From: Gyrodactylus bullatarudis
Lineage: Eukaryota > Platyhelminthes > Monogenea > Gyrodactylidea > Gyrodactylidae
Assembly (NCBI GenBank): GCA_012064415.1
Contig: SSNU01000051.1
Coordinates: 1 to 64,000 of the forward strand
Reading direction: 5' to 3'
Length of the DNA stretch: 64,000 nucleotides
In this document: one piece after another, positions 24,021-34,027 of the stretch
Layout: every line of letters begins with the position of its first letter
Position numbering within the stretch: the first letter of the stretch is position 1
The notes under the pieces: model-generated
Database searches by the model: none
Told to the model about the DNA's origin: nothing
Seen by the model: only the letters and a program-made list of their open reading frames with translations
Translations under genes and position numbers: made by a program

Positions 24021-25621
24021 TTTTTTCAATTTTCTAAATTATTGCAGTACATAAATAAGGCTGCTTCATCTAGATTGTAGATTTCGTCTTCTTCGTATCC
24101 TCTCAAGTGAATAGGGAGACCAGCAAAGAATTCTTCAACAAGATCATCAAGAACACTTTTGCATTCACCGGAAGGTTTACGAAATGTTAAATTGTTCCTT
24201 TTGCACATTTTTATCATGTTTTTATAAGAAGCTGTATATCCTTCTATTTGCAGAGAATCTGCTAATTCACCTGCGATCTGCTGCAAATCTTGAAAGCCAA
24301 TAAAATTCTCTGGAATATCAAGAGCTTTCTCGATTTTTTCAACCAATAGTTCTTCGAATAGGGTCTTGTTATTCTCATTTCTTGATTGATTTAAATTTAT
24401 CAGTTGCCAGGTAGCGCTTGATAGATCTTTGACTTTTTTACAAACTTTTGACAAGCGATCAACGGTGTAGCCATCATTGAATCTGTTCTTTATCTGAATC
24501 CGTCTCTTAAGCAAGGAGTTTTTAGTAGGGATCTAAACAAAAATGAATTTCTAATGAGTTCAATTTGAGGTTAGATTCCATTACAAATTAAAACTTACCA
24601 AAGAAAAACCAATTGTGAATACTGATTGATCAATAATCTCTGGGAAATGTAAATTAGTTACATTTTCAATAACCCTTGCATCTTTATATTGTTTAAACTG
24701 GATTGAATGATTGTGTATTTTTTTCAAACCTTTTGCAGCAGATAAATAAAAATTTTTCTTGATTTTATCTATGTCATCAAAGTTGATATTGCCAATAAGC
24801 TCATGAATTTTGTGTGGCAAATTGGCACGTTTGATAAAGTCGATAAAATTCCTCTCATTCTTGAAAAAACGATAGCTTTTACATTTTAACTTCGGATTAT
24901 ATGTGTAAACATCAAGATTTTTGAGATGAAGAATTACTTTCTTAATATCTAAGATATAATCCGCTTTTGAGTCTACAAAAAGGGCAGAAGGGGTAGATAA
25001 TTTTGAATTGAAATTCATTAAAAATGTAAGCAAATGCATTGTAATCGATTCCTTAGTTTCGACCTTTATAGCGGCAAATGATGTCTTCAAAAACTTTTCT
25101 TTGATGCAAATAAAGTCTCTTTTGCCAGAAATTGATGATCTGGACTCAATATATAAACTTTTTCTTATAAAAAATCCCAGCGACATTAAGTAGGTAACAT
25201 TGTGAAGATTCCTCTATGTGATCATCAATTTTATAATGAAGATTAATCGTTTTGTTGAGCATAATTTTTCTGGCTTGATTCTAAAAATAAAAAAAAATTA
25301 ACCTTACATTTCTTTCTTCGAGATTTAAGTCCTTCAAAAGATGGTTTCGTTGTCTCTTAGAGATTTTTTTAGATCATTGTCTCTTAGAATTTCATTGAAT
25401 AAATCATCAAGTTCTGCTTTAGTTGTAGTGATTCCGGAATTAGCTCGTTTTTCCAAACAGAGGTTGACAATTGGACGAATTCTTTCTTCTATTGAGGGAT
25501 TAGCCAGAATTCTTCGAATCGTAGTTCTATCAACTTTGTACAATTTAGCCAGATGAGATATCGAATGCGTTTCATAAAGAGAACGAATTTCATCTTTTTG
25601 TGTTTGAGTTAACTTCGTCAT

Positions 25622-26130
25622 GTATAATAGACAGTTAAATAATGTTCAGTGTTAGATTTAGAAAGTGTTTGTTTTTTTTCGACCAACCATTGATCGCCCA
25701 TTTGTATGGGGGTCTCATACGTTTCAATGAATAGTGTTGAGATGAGGAACACTCGAAAGATCCCCCTAAAAAAATAGAGGGTCCAGTTTGTAAGCCTATG
25801 TTATTGCAAACGTTGCTAGAGAGTGAATGTTTTGTGAAAAGGGATGGATGGGGTGGGTGAACAAATGCTCTAATATTATTGGTTGATGAAATTTGGCGCA
25901 GAAAGGTATAAGTACGGAAAATTGAAACGAGCAGAGCTATGGCGACGCGTTGTCTATCTAATTCACTGTAGAAAACTTGTAACCTGATTATGCTGATTCC
26001 AAATCTGAATTCCTCTTTGAAAGCTGACTTATCATAATAGAGGATGAAATTGGCATTTTTTGCCCTAGAACTAAACTATGAGAGATATCGAGCAGGCGAT
26101 TAAATATTTGAAATCTAAAGCTATTATTAT
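25622..26130. other. Gene-free spacer
   Basis: I see nothing coding and no clear repeat between the HTH exon and the left end of the Tc1/mariner-type element. Confidence 0.4.
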
Positions 26131-27652
26131 TCTATACCTTTTACAGACGAAAATGATACTATTCTTAATTCAAAATAGGACAGACATAGATTCAAAATGA
26201 GACAGTAAAAAGGGGGTGTTATTTACGTACTACAATGTTAAAATTTTAAGGTCAAATATGAAACCAAATTTGATTGGTAAAACATTAGGGGGTAATATAC
26301 AATACACAGAATAGTGAACATAGATTTTGATTACATTTTGTTTGTGTGTTTCTTTGATTTCCTATTCATTATTTATCGAGTAATGCCTAAGCATGATGAA
26401 TGTATTAGAAAAAGAGTCCTAGAGCTCTATCGTGAGGATCTTAATTGGCTTGAATTTGCCAAATTATCAAATGTATCAAAATCAACAGCATATCGTTGGG
26501 TCAATAGTAATCGAGAAAACAATCTTCCAAGAGGAGGAAGAAATAACATGAAAAAAACACAAGATAAAGTTGATAATATCGTCAACTTTGTGGAAAATAA
26601 TCCAAGGGTTACACTGAAAGATTGTTGTGATCATTACCAAAGTGTTTACAATGAACCCATTTCTGTGGCAACCATTCAAAATTGGTTGGATGGGCAATGT
26701 TTCACACTAAAAAACTTACAGCATGTTCCAATGAATGTCAATTCAGAAGAGAATAAAGAAAAACGATGTGAATATTTGACAAAATACTTCGAGCATCGGG
26801 CAGAAGGAAGAATCATACTTTTCTTGGATGAGACAAACTTTAATCTTTTTTGTTCAAGGTCAAAAGGAAGGGCAAAAGTGGGTGAAAGATGTCGTATAAC
26901 GAATACAAATTCTAAAGGGAAAAATTTAAATTGTATTGGAGTTATTTCCTCACAAAGATTAATTCATTTTAAGATAAAAAGAGGCAGCTTCACCAAGGAA
27001 TGCTTCCATCAGTACCTGCTTCAATTGAAAGAAGTATGCCAGAATGATGGTCTTTTTCCATGTACTTTGGTCATTGATAATGCACCATGCCACTCAGCTT
27101 GTGAGGAAGGTATTGAAGAAGAAAATTTTAAAATACTTAGACTACCTCCCTATTCATATCTCATAAATCCTATTGAAAAAGTATGGAGCATATTCAAAAG
27201 TAAAGTTAAATCATATTTGGATACGAGAAAGGAAGAAATTCTTGAATATTCAAGAACTGGAGGAGATATCCCTAAATCTGAGTTCAATATGAGAATTTTG
27301 GAATTAGCATCAAATAATGCCATAAACCAGGTTTCCCCATACTCAATAGCAAATTGTACAAGACACATTGAAAAATATTTTCCTGTAATAATGAATAAGC
27401 AAGATTTAAATGAATGAAGAGTCCCATAATGAAATAAAAAAGTCCTATTTTGAATTTTATTTTTTCTTAATTATAGTATGCAAAAAAAAACCCGTCGTGA
27501 CACTAATTGTACATCAGCATATACTATTATATATAAAAATCCATTCAATTACATTAGGCCTTTTGTACATAATTATATATTCCCATAATGAATTTAAATT
27601 GGTATCAAATTGTTTTAAGAATAGTATCATTTTCGTCTGTAAAAGGTATAGA
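26131..27652 (+). mobile_element. Complete Tc1/mariner-type DNA transposon
   Basis: 38-bp perfect inverted repeats lie at 26131-26168 and 27615-27652 and contain CCTTTTACAGACGAAAATGA. They include outer TATA words, so the true ends with TA target duplications are probably 2-4 bp inside. Between them lies one uninterrupted transposase ORF. Perfect ends and an intact ORF suggest a recent insertion. Confidence 0.88.
26383..27417 (+). CDS. DDE transposase, Tc1/mariner-IS630 superfamily
   Basis: The ATG at 26383 (MPKHDE) is chosen because the frame upstream lacks another ATG; the product is 344 residues. N-terminal residues 1-60 form a homeodomain-like HTH (WLEFAKLSNVSKSTAYRWV), followed by a second HTH-like region (TIQNWLDGQCF). 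The catalytic triad is visible as FLDETNF, LVIDNAPCHS and NPIEKVWSIFK, which is the DDE_3 layout. There is no stop or frameshift. It sits inside perfect terminal repeats and could be functional. Confidence 0.9.
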   Translation: MPKHDECIRKRVLELYREDLNWLEFAKLSNVSKSTAYRWVNSNRENNLPRGGRNNMKKTQDKVDNIVNFVENNPRVTLKDCCDHYQSVYNEPISVATIQNWLDGQCFTLKNLQHVPMNVNSEENKEKRCEYLTKYFEHRAEGRIILFLDETNFNLFCSRSKGRAKVGERCRITNTNSKGKNLNCIGVISSQRLIHFKIKRGSFTKECFHQYLLQLKEVCQNDGLFPCTLVIDNAPCHSACEEGIEEENFKILRLPPYSYLINPIEKVWSIFKSKVKSYLDTRKEEILEYSRTGGDIPKSEFNMRILELASNNAINQVSPYSIANCTRHIEKYFPVIMNKQDLNE

Positions 27653-28943
27653 CTATGGGACATGAAATGATAAATTGTCTGCTATTTTTATCTTCTTGAT
27701 TTACTTATAAAACAAGCCGTTAATTTATTTATCAAATTTTTTAAAATTTTATCATCTTTAAAGTGGCACTACTGATGATCCAAGAAATGTACAATGTACA
27801 TTTAGTGGTATGATATATTTTCTTCAAGTTTTTTCTTTCACGGAATGGTGAGTTCAGATTAAGACACTCATATTTTTAGGCTTGAATGTTTCCTAGCAGG
27901 ACTGAGACTAGTAGAAAAAAACATGAAAAAAGTTTTAATTTTTCTTGAATTTTACATGAATTTTTGACATCAAATAAAACAAATAAATATAAAACAAAAA
28001 GATACAAGAAAAAGTTGTACAGAATTTGTTTTTTCATCGAATGATCGATCTTATATTGCTTCAAGATTAAAGACAAAAGATTCAGCGTTATCGTAAAAGT
28101 TGCAGGTCAGTTTTTTGGTTTAGATTGAACGACTCGAAAAATACACGCTCAACCAAACTCAACATTCGCTACAAAATTTATTTGATTCTATTCACTCGGA
28201 AAAAAATCCTTCAATTTTTTTTATTAAAGTTTTGCCCCTAACGATGCTTTAAAAAATGTACATTTGGCCTTGTATCTACTTTTCCTATATAGGATTTAAA
28301 ATAGATTTTCGGATTCTAAATGGCCTGAATATTTTTGGTAATTTTTTCCTCTAACAACTTACCGCTTTTTTTATAATGAGATTCAAAAATTATATGCGGA
28401 AAAAATATTAAACTAATTTGAAAGAACAAATGATAATTCTATGAATTCTAAAAATTATTCTCATGTATTCGATCATGTATCAAAATGCTTGTCTGTGATA
28501 ATATTCTAGTTTAAAGATAAGACTTTTTAAAAAATGCCGCTAGATTTTTACTACGTTTTCACTAAAATATCTTTTTTGCTGATAAGGATCTGAGGGTTTT
28601 TTCGATGAAAATAGTAATAGAATCATGTTAGGAATATTTCTGTTAAATTTTGTTATTCCACTATGCCTACAAGAAAATTGGAAAATGGGCAATGCACGAC
28701 TATGCATGGGATTGCAAACGAATTTTCAGTTATTTTAGATCTCACACATCATTGTTATCAAAATCAAATGTGGAAATTTCACGGAAAACTTTGATTTAAA
28801 AAAAGGTCAAAATTCGTTACATCACTACGGCTGATATTAGTTCTTTAAGAGCTCTTTTAAATGCTACAATCTGAGCATACTATTTATTTATTCAATGAAT
28901 TTTCTTGAGTATTTCAAATTAAATAAATATTTAAAAATTCTTT
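27653..28943. other. Repeat-derived spacer
   Basis: No gene seen. Two relics of the Penelope 3' end lie here. One holds a hammerhead-like core at 27766-27816 (listed separately). The other is a decayed copy at about 28236-28280, where the core reads CTAACGATG and GAAA is lost. Confidence 0.45.
27766..27816 (+). ncRNA. Hammerhead-like ribozyme motif
   Basis: CTGATGA is at 27773-27779 and GAAA at 27785-27788. Stem III is a perfect 6-bp hairpin (ATGTAC with GTACAT, loop AAT). Stem I pairs CACTA with TAGTG over 5 bp. Relative to the 63.5-kb copy, stems I and III have different sequences that still pair. Stem II is reduced to a UCCAA loop with one U-A pair, shorter than in standard hammerheads. 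Confidence 0.6.
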
Positions 28944-30356
28944 CTAAAAAATTAATTGGCTAGTTCTCAAAACCATCAAAACAAAAACAGTCAACATAGA
29001 ATTTTTACATTCCCTTTGTTGTGAGTTTTCAACTTCTGTAGGGGTTTCGTCGTTGAAGAAAAACGTTTCTCCCGGACGAATTTTAGGATTCCTTTTGGGT
29101 ATTTCACCTCCAATGAAGGCATCTGTTATTTTAGACTCAATGAATTCAATGTAATACCCGTATTTACCGCCAAACTCTTCAATACTTATAATTGAATATT
29201 TTCCATCTTTAATCGTAATAAAGTCACTGAGGGGTTTCAAATAAATCATGGGACTCTTCCCACTAGTAAGGACACTTAAATGATCTCGGGCTAGAAATAA
29301 TAATTCTTCGGCAAACCGATTGTCATACGGCTTAATCATAGAGCGTAGGAAAAACAGTCGACAAGCCCTCAGTTCACTCTTCATAAAACAGGCATTGCGA
29401 TTTTGTACGATTGTATAGACATTATTATGTTCTGAAATGCCCTTATCCCTCAACTTTTTCTTACCCAGACTCTTCCTCAACGGAGCAATCTGTTCAAAGA
29501 AATTCTCTTGTGGATACGTAATATGAGCATAGGCTAAAGTGACTATTTTACTCTTGGCAAAGTAGGCTTCCTCTGTTGTGAATCCGACTCCGATTGAATT
29601 TATATTTCTTGATATTTTCCTGGACTTTTGACTAACCTTTTGGCTGCAAACTTTGTTTTTTTCAAAATTGAAAAAGTACAAGGAATCAAAAAAATTCTCT
29701 TGCTTATCATATCCCTTGAACTCGTAGACTTCGACGTTTGAAAAATTGGCCTGACTTAGAGTTTTCTTTATGACCGATGGTGTCTTTGTTAGGATTCTGT
29801 TCAATTTTTTACTCATCATGCCCTCTTCAATTCTATTATCCGCTATCTGAGCATTAATGATTATCTGCTTCAACAGATTAAAATCCTCACGAAATTTGAC
29901 CAGGATGCACCAAATCATATTTATCGAAGTGTCCTCCTTACAGCCCATATAGTCTACTTTATTCATGTCTATATCTTTAGAACGTTCGAGCTTGTTCAAA
30001 TTCTCATCGTAGATTACTTGAGAATCTACATCTACAAAGTCCGAGAGAATTTGTTCCAATTCCTTCTGCTCAAAGACTTTGATTAGATATACTAATTGGT
30101 AGTTTTCCATTTGCGATAAGATATCTTTCCATTGTCGCTCGTTCCTTGACATGATTTGGCCAAGGATTTTATCGAAATATGGCATATAAAAAATATTTTC
30201 CTTGTATTTATTTGGAAAATGGAGAAGATCTTTTGGAAAGTGATAACAGTAAATTTCCTTCAAGTGTACTATGTTGTCAACATTTTTGTATGCATCGGTT
30301 AAATCAAAATTTTTTATAAGGATGAAAAATATTGCTAGAAGAGAAATTAAATTCAT
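28944..30356 (-). CDS. Secreted/GPI-like family protein, member 3
   Basis: A single exon. The ATG at 30356 is preferred over the TTG at 30365. The product has about 470 residues. It has a signal peptide (LISLLAIFFILIKNF) and a short hydrophobic C-terminus (MLTVFVLMVLRTSQLIF). It aligns with members 1 and 2 along its length: the EVYEFKGYDKQENFFDSLYFF block corresponds to FEFFRVEG-x2-KDTNYLLSLFF, LRKSLG to LRRSLG, and CFMKSELRAC to CFFLNENQKRC. PGETFFFND before the tail matches PGEILMLND of member 2. It is more diverged than members 1 and 2 from each other. Function unknown. Confidence 0.82.
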   Translation of the reverse strand: MNLISLLAIFFILIKNFDLTDAYKNVDNIVHLKEIYCYHFPKDLLHFPNKYKENIFYMPYFDKILGQIMSRNERQWKDILSQMENYQLVYLIKVFEQKELEQILSDFVDVDSQVIYDENLNKLERSKDIDMNKVDYMGCKEDTSINMIWCILVKFREDFNLLKQIIINAQIADNRIEEGMMSKKLNRILTKTPSVIKKTLSQANFSNVEVYEFKGYDKQENFFDSLYFFNFEKNKVCSQKVSQKSRKISRNINSIGVGFTTEEAYFAKSKIVTLAYAHITYPQENFFEQIAPLRKSLGKKKLRDKGISEHNNVYTIVQNRNACFMKSELRACRLFFLRSMIKPYDNRFAEELLFLARDHLSVLTSGKSPMIYLKPLSDFITIKDGKYSIISIEEFGGKYGYYIEFIESKITDAFIGGEIPKRNPKIRPGETFFFNDETPTEVENSQQRECKNSMLTVFVLMVLRTSQLIF

Positions 30357-30365
30357 TAAACTCAA

Positions 30366-30818
30366 CTAATGTTGAATGAACTTTTCGTTCATTTCTCCAA
30401 GTGTACGCACGTTCATTCATTGAGTTTTCATTACCTTCTTTACGATCATATCTATCAGTAAAAATTCAACAAGTCGAAAAATATTAAAGAAGGCATCATT
30501 TTAAAATTATATTTTTGACTATTTTGTACCGCTTTTGTTCCTGTTAACACGTTTTAGTTTCATCAAATCCCCCCCTACTTTAACAAAGGTGCAGGGCTAC
30601 TGTGTCTAAATCCTGACTGACAGTGCTGCATTTAGAAATTGTTACAACACTACTCATTCTTACAAGAAAATTGTGAACGACAAAATTGCATCCATTTTAG
30701 ACGCATGACTTTAAAGGATAGCTACCATATTAAGAAAGAGTGAAATTGTTTTTCCTCCAGACAGCTCACACGAATTTAGTACTCATACGATTATTTTTAA
30801 TTATGTTAGATAATTTTT
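30366..30818. other. Gene-free spacer
   Basis: Probably contains the promoter of the family gene to its left, transcribed leftwards. No motif is recognisable and no coding is seen. Confidence 0.35.
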
Positions 30819-31610
30819 GGTAGCAGTTTGTTTCAGGTTCGGCGAAAAATTGGGCCTAGCACTCCTATTGCGCGTAACCAATCAGATTCATTTGAATTCT
30901 TATAAGTGGGGGATCATGGTGTAAGGTCTATTCGAGCCTATGATTTTTATAAAATATGAAAACTGGCCCTTAAATTGTTTGTTGGAAGATAGAAAGCCAA
31001 ATTTCTTAAAAATTTGTAAGGATAAATATGATAATGAATTGATTAACAGTAACATGCAAATGGCCAGCTTTTTCTGAATAACCTCTTCATTCATCAAAGA
31101 TTTCTGTTGATCATGATTGATGACTAAATAAACTTGCCAAGAACTTCTTGATTTCTACTGGTAACAAATCCCTGTGGAAGGCGCCACCAATCCATTCATT
31201 TCGCAGAATACCTCCCCTAATATATTTTCCTTTCGAAAGTTTTGTTTCATCAATTTCAACCGTATGACCAATGGTCATTGACCATTCCCTACCATTCGAG
31301 CTTGAACATGGAGAAGAGTCGAGATTAATAAATTTATTCTCTACCAACTAGTTCTCGTAAACTTGAGTACTTCTCGTTATTGTTTTTCAGATTTTTCTTT
31401 TCCGATAAAAGCGCCAGTTCTCAAATTTTATCTTGATTTAATCATATCACATGAATAATTTCTACTGAATAGACTGAACCTTAACCGAACCGTAGGCTCG
31501 AATAGACCTTACAACATGTCATGGTGACCATGATCCCCCACTTTCAAGAATTCAAATGAATCTGATTGATTACGCCCATTTTTTCGCTGAACCTCATACG
31601 AACGGCTACC
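30819..31610. mobile_element. Merlin-type DNA transposon relic
   Basis: Inverted arms of about 125 bp lie at 30819-30944 and 31488-31610, about 80-85% alike by eye, with ends reading GGTAGC and GCTACC. The minus-strand ORF at 31111-31347 includes VEIDETKLSKGKYIRGG followed by WIGGAF. This matches the first catalytic block of the ISXO2/IS1016-like transposase of Merlin elements. Only about 78 codons remain, so it is an internally deleted copy. Confidence 0.72.
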
Positions 31611-31737
31611 TAAAAAATAAAAATCTAATGAAAATAACTAAAATTTGTCATATTCTTAGGTAACACGATAACTTGAAGTAGGTGGTAATAATAAATTTAT
31701 TTTGATCAATGAATGAGAAAAATCTAAATTTTTCTTG

Positions 31738-33585
31738 TTATACACGTGCTGAGGAAGTTTCTGAATTTCTCTTGTCTATTCTTGCTTCAATTTCTGGTTT
31801 AAAGTTCCTTATCAGACCTTGAACTGGCCAGGCAGCTCCATCACCAAGGGCACAAATAGATTTTCCCTCAATTTGCTTACTAACTTCGTAGAGCATGTCA
31901 ATTTCATCCTTTTTGGCGTCTCCTTGAACAAACCTCTTCATAATTTTATTCATCCAGTTACAGCCCTCACGGCATGGAGTACATTGGCCACAAGACTCAT
32001 GCTTGTAGAATTCAATCAGACGAGAGATGCAACGAATCACATCTGCTGATTTGTTCATCACGATAACGGCAGCTGTTCCAAGACTTGATTTGTGCTCAAT
32101 CAAACCATCAAAGTCCATCAATGCGACTTCACAAGCTCTAAAAAGGTAAAAATTACACACTTGGACGCCTTCTATGATTTTTAATTGGTTTATTATTCGA
32201 GCTTAATAGTTCTAAAATTACTCTTTGCGCATAAGAGGTGTTGAAGAACCTCCAGGGATAACAGCAAGAAGGTTATCCCAGCCACCAATTACACCTCCGG
32301 CATGTCTTTCGATTAGCTCTTTCAATGGAATAGACATTTCCTCTTCAATAGTGCATGGGTTGTTGACTTGACCAGAAATATTGAATAGTTTTGTTCCACG
32401 ATTACGTTCACGACCAAAGCCAGCAAACCAGTCGCCACCTCTTCTGCAAATAGTAGGAGCAACAGCGACTGTCTCGACATTGGTCACTGTGGTAGGACAA
32501 CCAAAGACGCCGATATCGGCCGGAAAGGGAGGCTTAAGTCTTGGTTTCCCTTGTTTTCCTTCCAAAGACTCAATAAGTGCTGTTTCCTCGCCGCAAATGT
32601 AGGCACCAGCACCTCTGTGAACATAAATATCAAAATCGTAGCCAGATCCACATGCATTCTTGCCGAGGAATCCTTTCTCATAAGCCTCTTTGATTGCAAC
32701 CTAAATATTTTTTCATGATAGAAAAAAAGAATTTACAGAAGAAATTTGAATCTAATCATATGAGCCAAAAAATATTAAATTAACAAAGAGATCTATGTAT
32801 AACTTCGTAAACTCGAAAAAGAATGTCAAGATATACATTGTATATTAACGCTAGAATGAAAAATTCTTAATGGGAGTTTTAATACAAATGGGGGTTTTTA
32901 GACCCCCAAATTTCATTCTAGTGTTAAAGAAGCCATTACATCCGAAAAAAGTATGTTGTGATAAACCAATTTATGAATAAGGATGATAAGTATTTTAAGC
33001 AGATAGATATAAAAAATAAAGAATACAAACCTGTAGATTAGATGATTCATTATAGAATTCTCCACGAATATAAATATATGCAGCTCTAGCGCCCATTGCC
33101 CTTCCAGCAATAAGGCATCCTTCAACTAGGGTATGAGGGTCATGCCGCATAATCTCACGATCTTTACAAGTTCCTGGTTCTCCTTCGTCTGCATTGATGA
33201 CAAGATACTTAGGTCGGCCATCATCAAAGGGTTTCTTCATGAAACTCCACTTGAGACCAGAAGGAAATCCGGCACCACCTCGACCACGAAGACCAGATTT
33301 TTTCACTTCCTCAATGATCCAATCATCTCCTTTGAGAAGAATTTCTTTAGTTTTATACCAATGACCCTGAGAAGTAATTTAGAGATGAATTACTTACTCT
33401 TTCCATGGCTCCTTTGATCTTCCAATCATGACGACCATAAAGATTAGTGAATATGCGGTCTTCATCAGCTAAATTACCATATGAGCATTTTTGATTAAGC
33501 TGAGAAGCACATCTTAATAGCTTGCTAGTTGATCCTTGAAAGCAGACATTATTAATACATATTTTAGTTACTTTGAGAAATCATA
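31738..33585 (-). CDS. NDUFV1: NADH dehydrogenase flavoprotein 1 (complex I 51-kDa)
   Basis: Exons on the minus strand are 33585-33573, 33534-33398, 33366-33031, 32700-32222 and 32137-31738; they join to 454 codons (family near 460). The enzyme oxidises NADH in the complex I matrix arm and carries FMN and one 4Fe-4S cluster. [16 protein letters not shown] and [15 protein letters not shown] are the NADH/FMN site. [12 protein letters not shown], with a later CALGD, supplies the four cluster cysteines. The 13-nt first exon (MISQ) joined through a 38-bp intron gives [16 protein letters not shown], a good mitochondrial presequence; without it no ATG is in frame. Introns are 38, 31, 330 and 84 bp. 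The 330-bp one contains a small TTAA MITE. Confidence 0.95.
32845..32927. repeat. 83-bp TTAA-flanked MITE
   Basis: It sits in NDUFV1 intron 3. TTAA is present at both ends, and the terminal repeats CTAGAATGAAA and TTTCATTCTAG are perfect inverses. A GGGGGTTTTTAGACCCCC hairpin lies within. The TTAA ends suggest mobilisation by a piggyBac-like transposase. Confidence 0.65.
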
Positions 33586-34027
33586 TTTCAAAAACACTCA
33601 AAAACTTTCGAAAATAAAAACAATCCCGCTTTAAGTTTGTGAAAACTGTTTTAGTGAATTTGAATTTATAAACTTCATGTACTATTAATTAGTAACTATT
33701 CAGACAATTAGACTCTAGAGTCTAGAAACTTCAATCCGGAATGTTTTTTAAAAACCACTAGATGAATTGGTGTAGAATATAAAAAAAGTTGTCAAACATA
33801 AATTGGTCAAATCTAGGATTCCTAATCTCTTCACCTTATATACTTTTACTTGAATGAAAAGTTTAAAAATCCGATTATTGATTTATTTTGATTTGTAACA
33901 GAGTTTTATGATAAAATTTTTAAGTAAAAAATTCATTCTTCATAAATAAACTAGATTTTTAAACTTGAAGAATAGCTTCTTTTTTTATCTGAGGCCAAAT
34001 TAAACCATAAAGTGATTGGCAATTCAG

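Larger units (their letters stand above)
21883..25621 (-). pseudogene. Tigger/pogo-like transposon, split by a Penelope insertion
   Basis: Reading on the minus strand, 25621-25334 encodes a helix-turn-helix region (HLAKLYKVDRTTIRRIL). 25186-24598 is an unrecognised stretch of about 200 residues. After an intron, about 24533-24026 encodes a CENP-B-type HTH (GYTASYKNMIKMCKRNNL) and the first catalytic strand, YNLDEAALFMY. Coding then breaks where the Penelope element sits. It resumes at about 22550 with KTENAHGFKELKDRITLVF, LFIDNASSHR (second Asp) and, after an intron near 22155-22212, LPPNCTSVCQPLDAGIIRSFK-like sequence (third Asp), ending at 21883. The pieces are in the order of one pogo/Tigger DDD transposase. 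It is interrupted and dead. Whether the 25.3-25.6 kb HTH belongs to the same gene is less sure. Confidence 0.75.
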
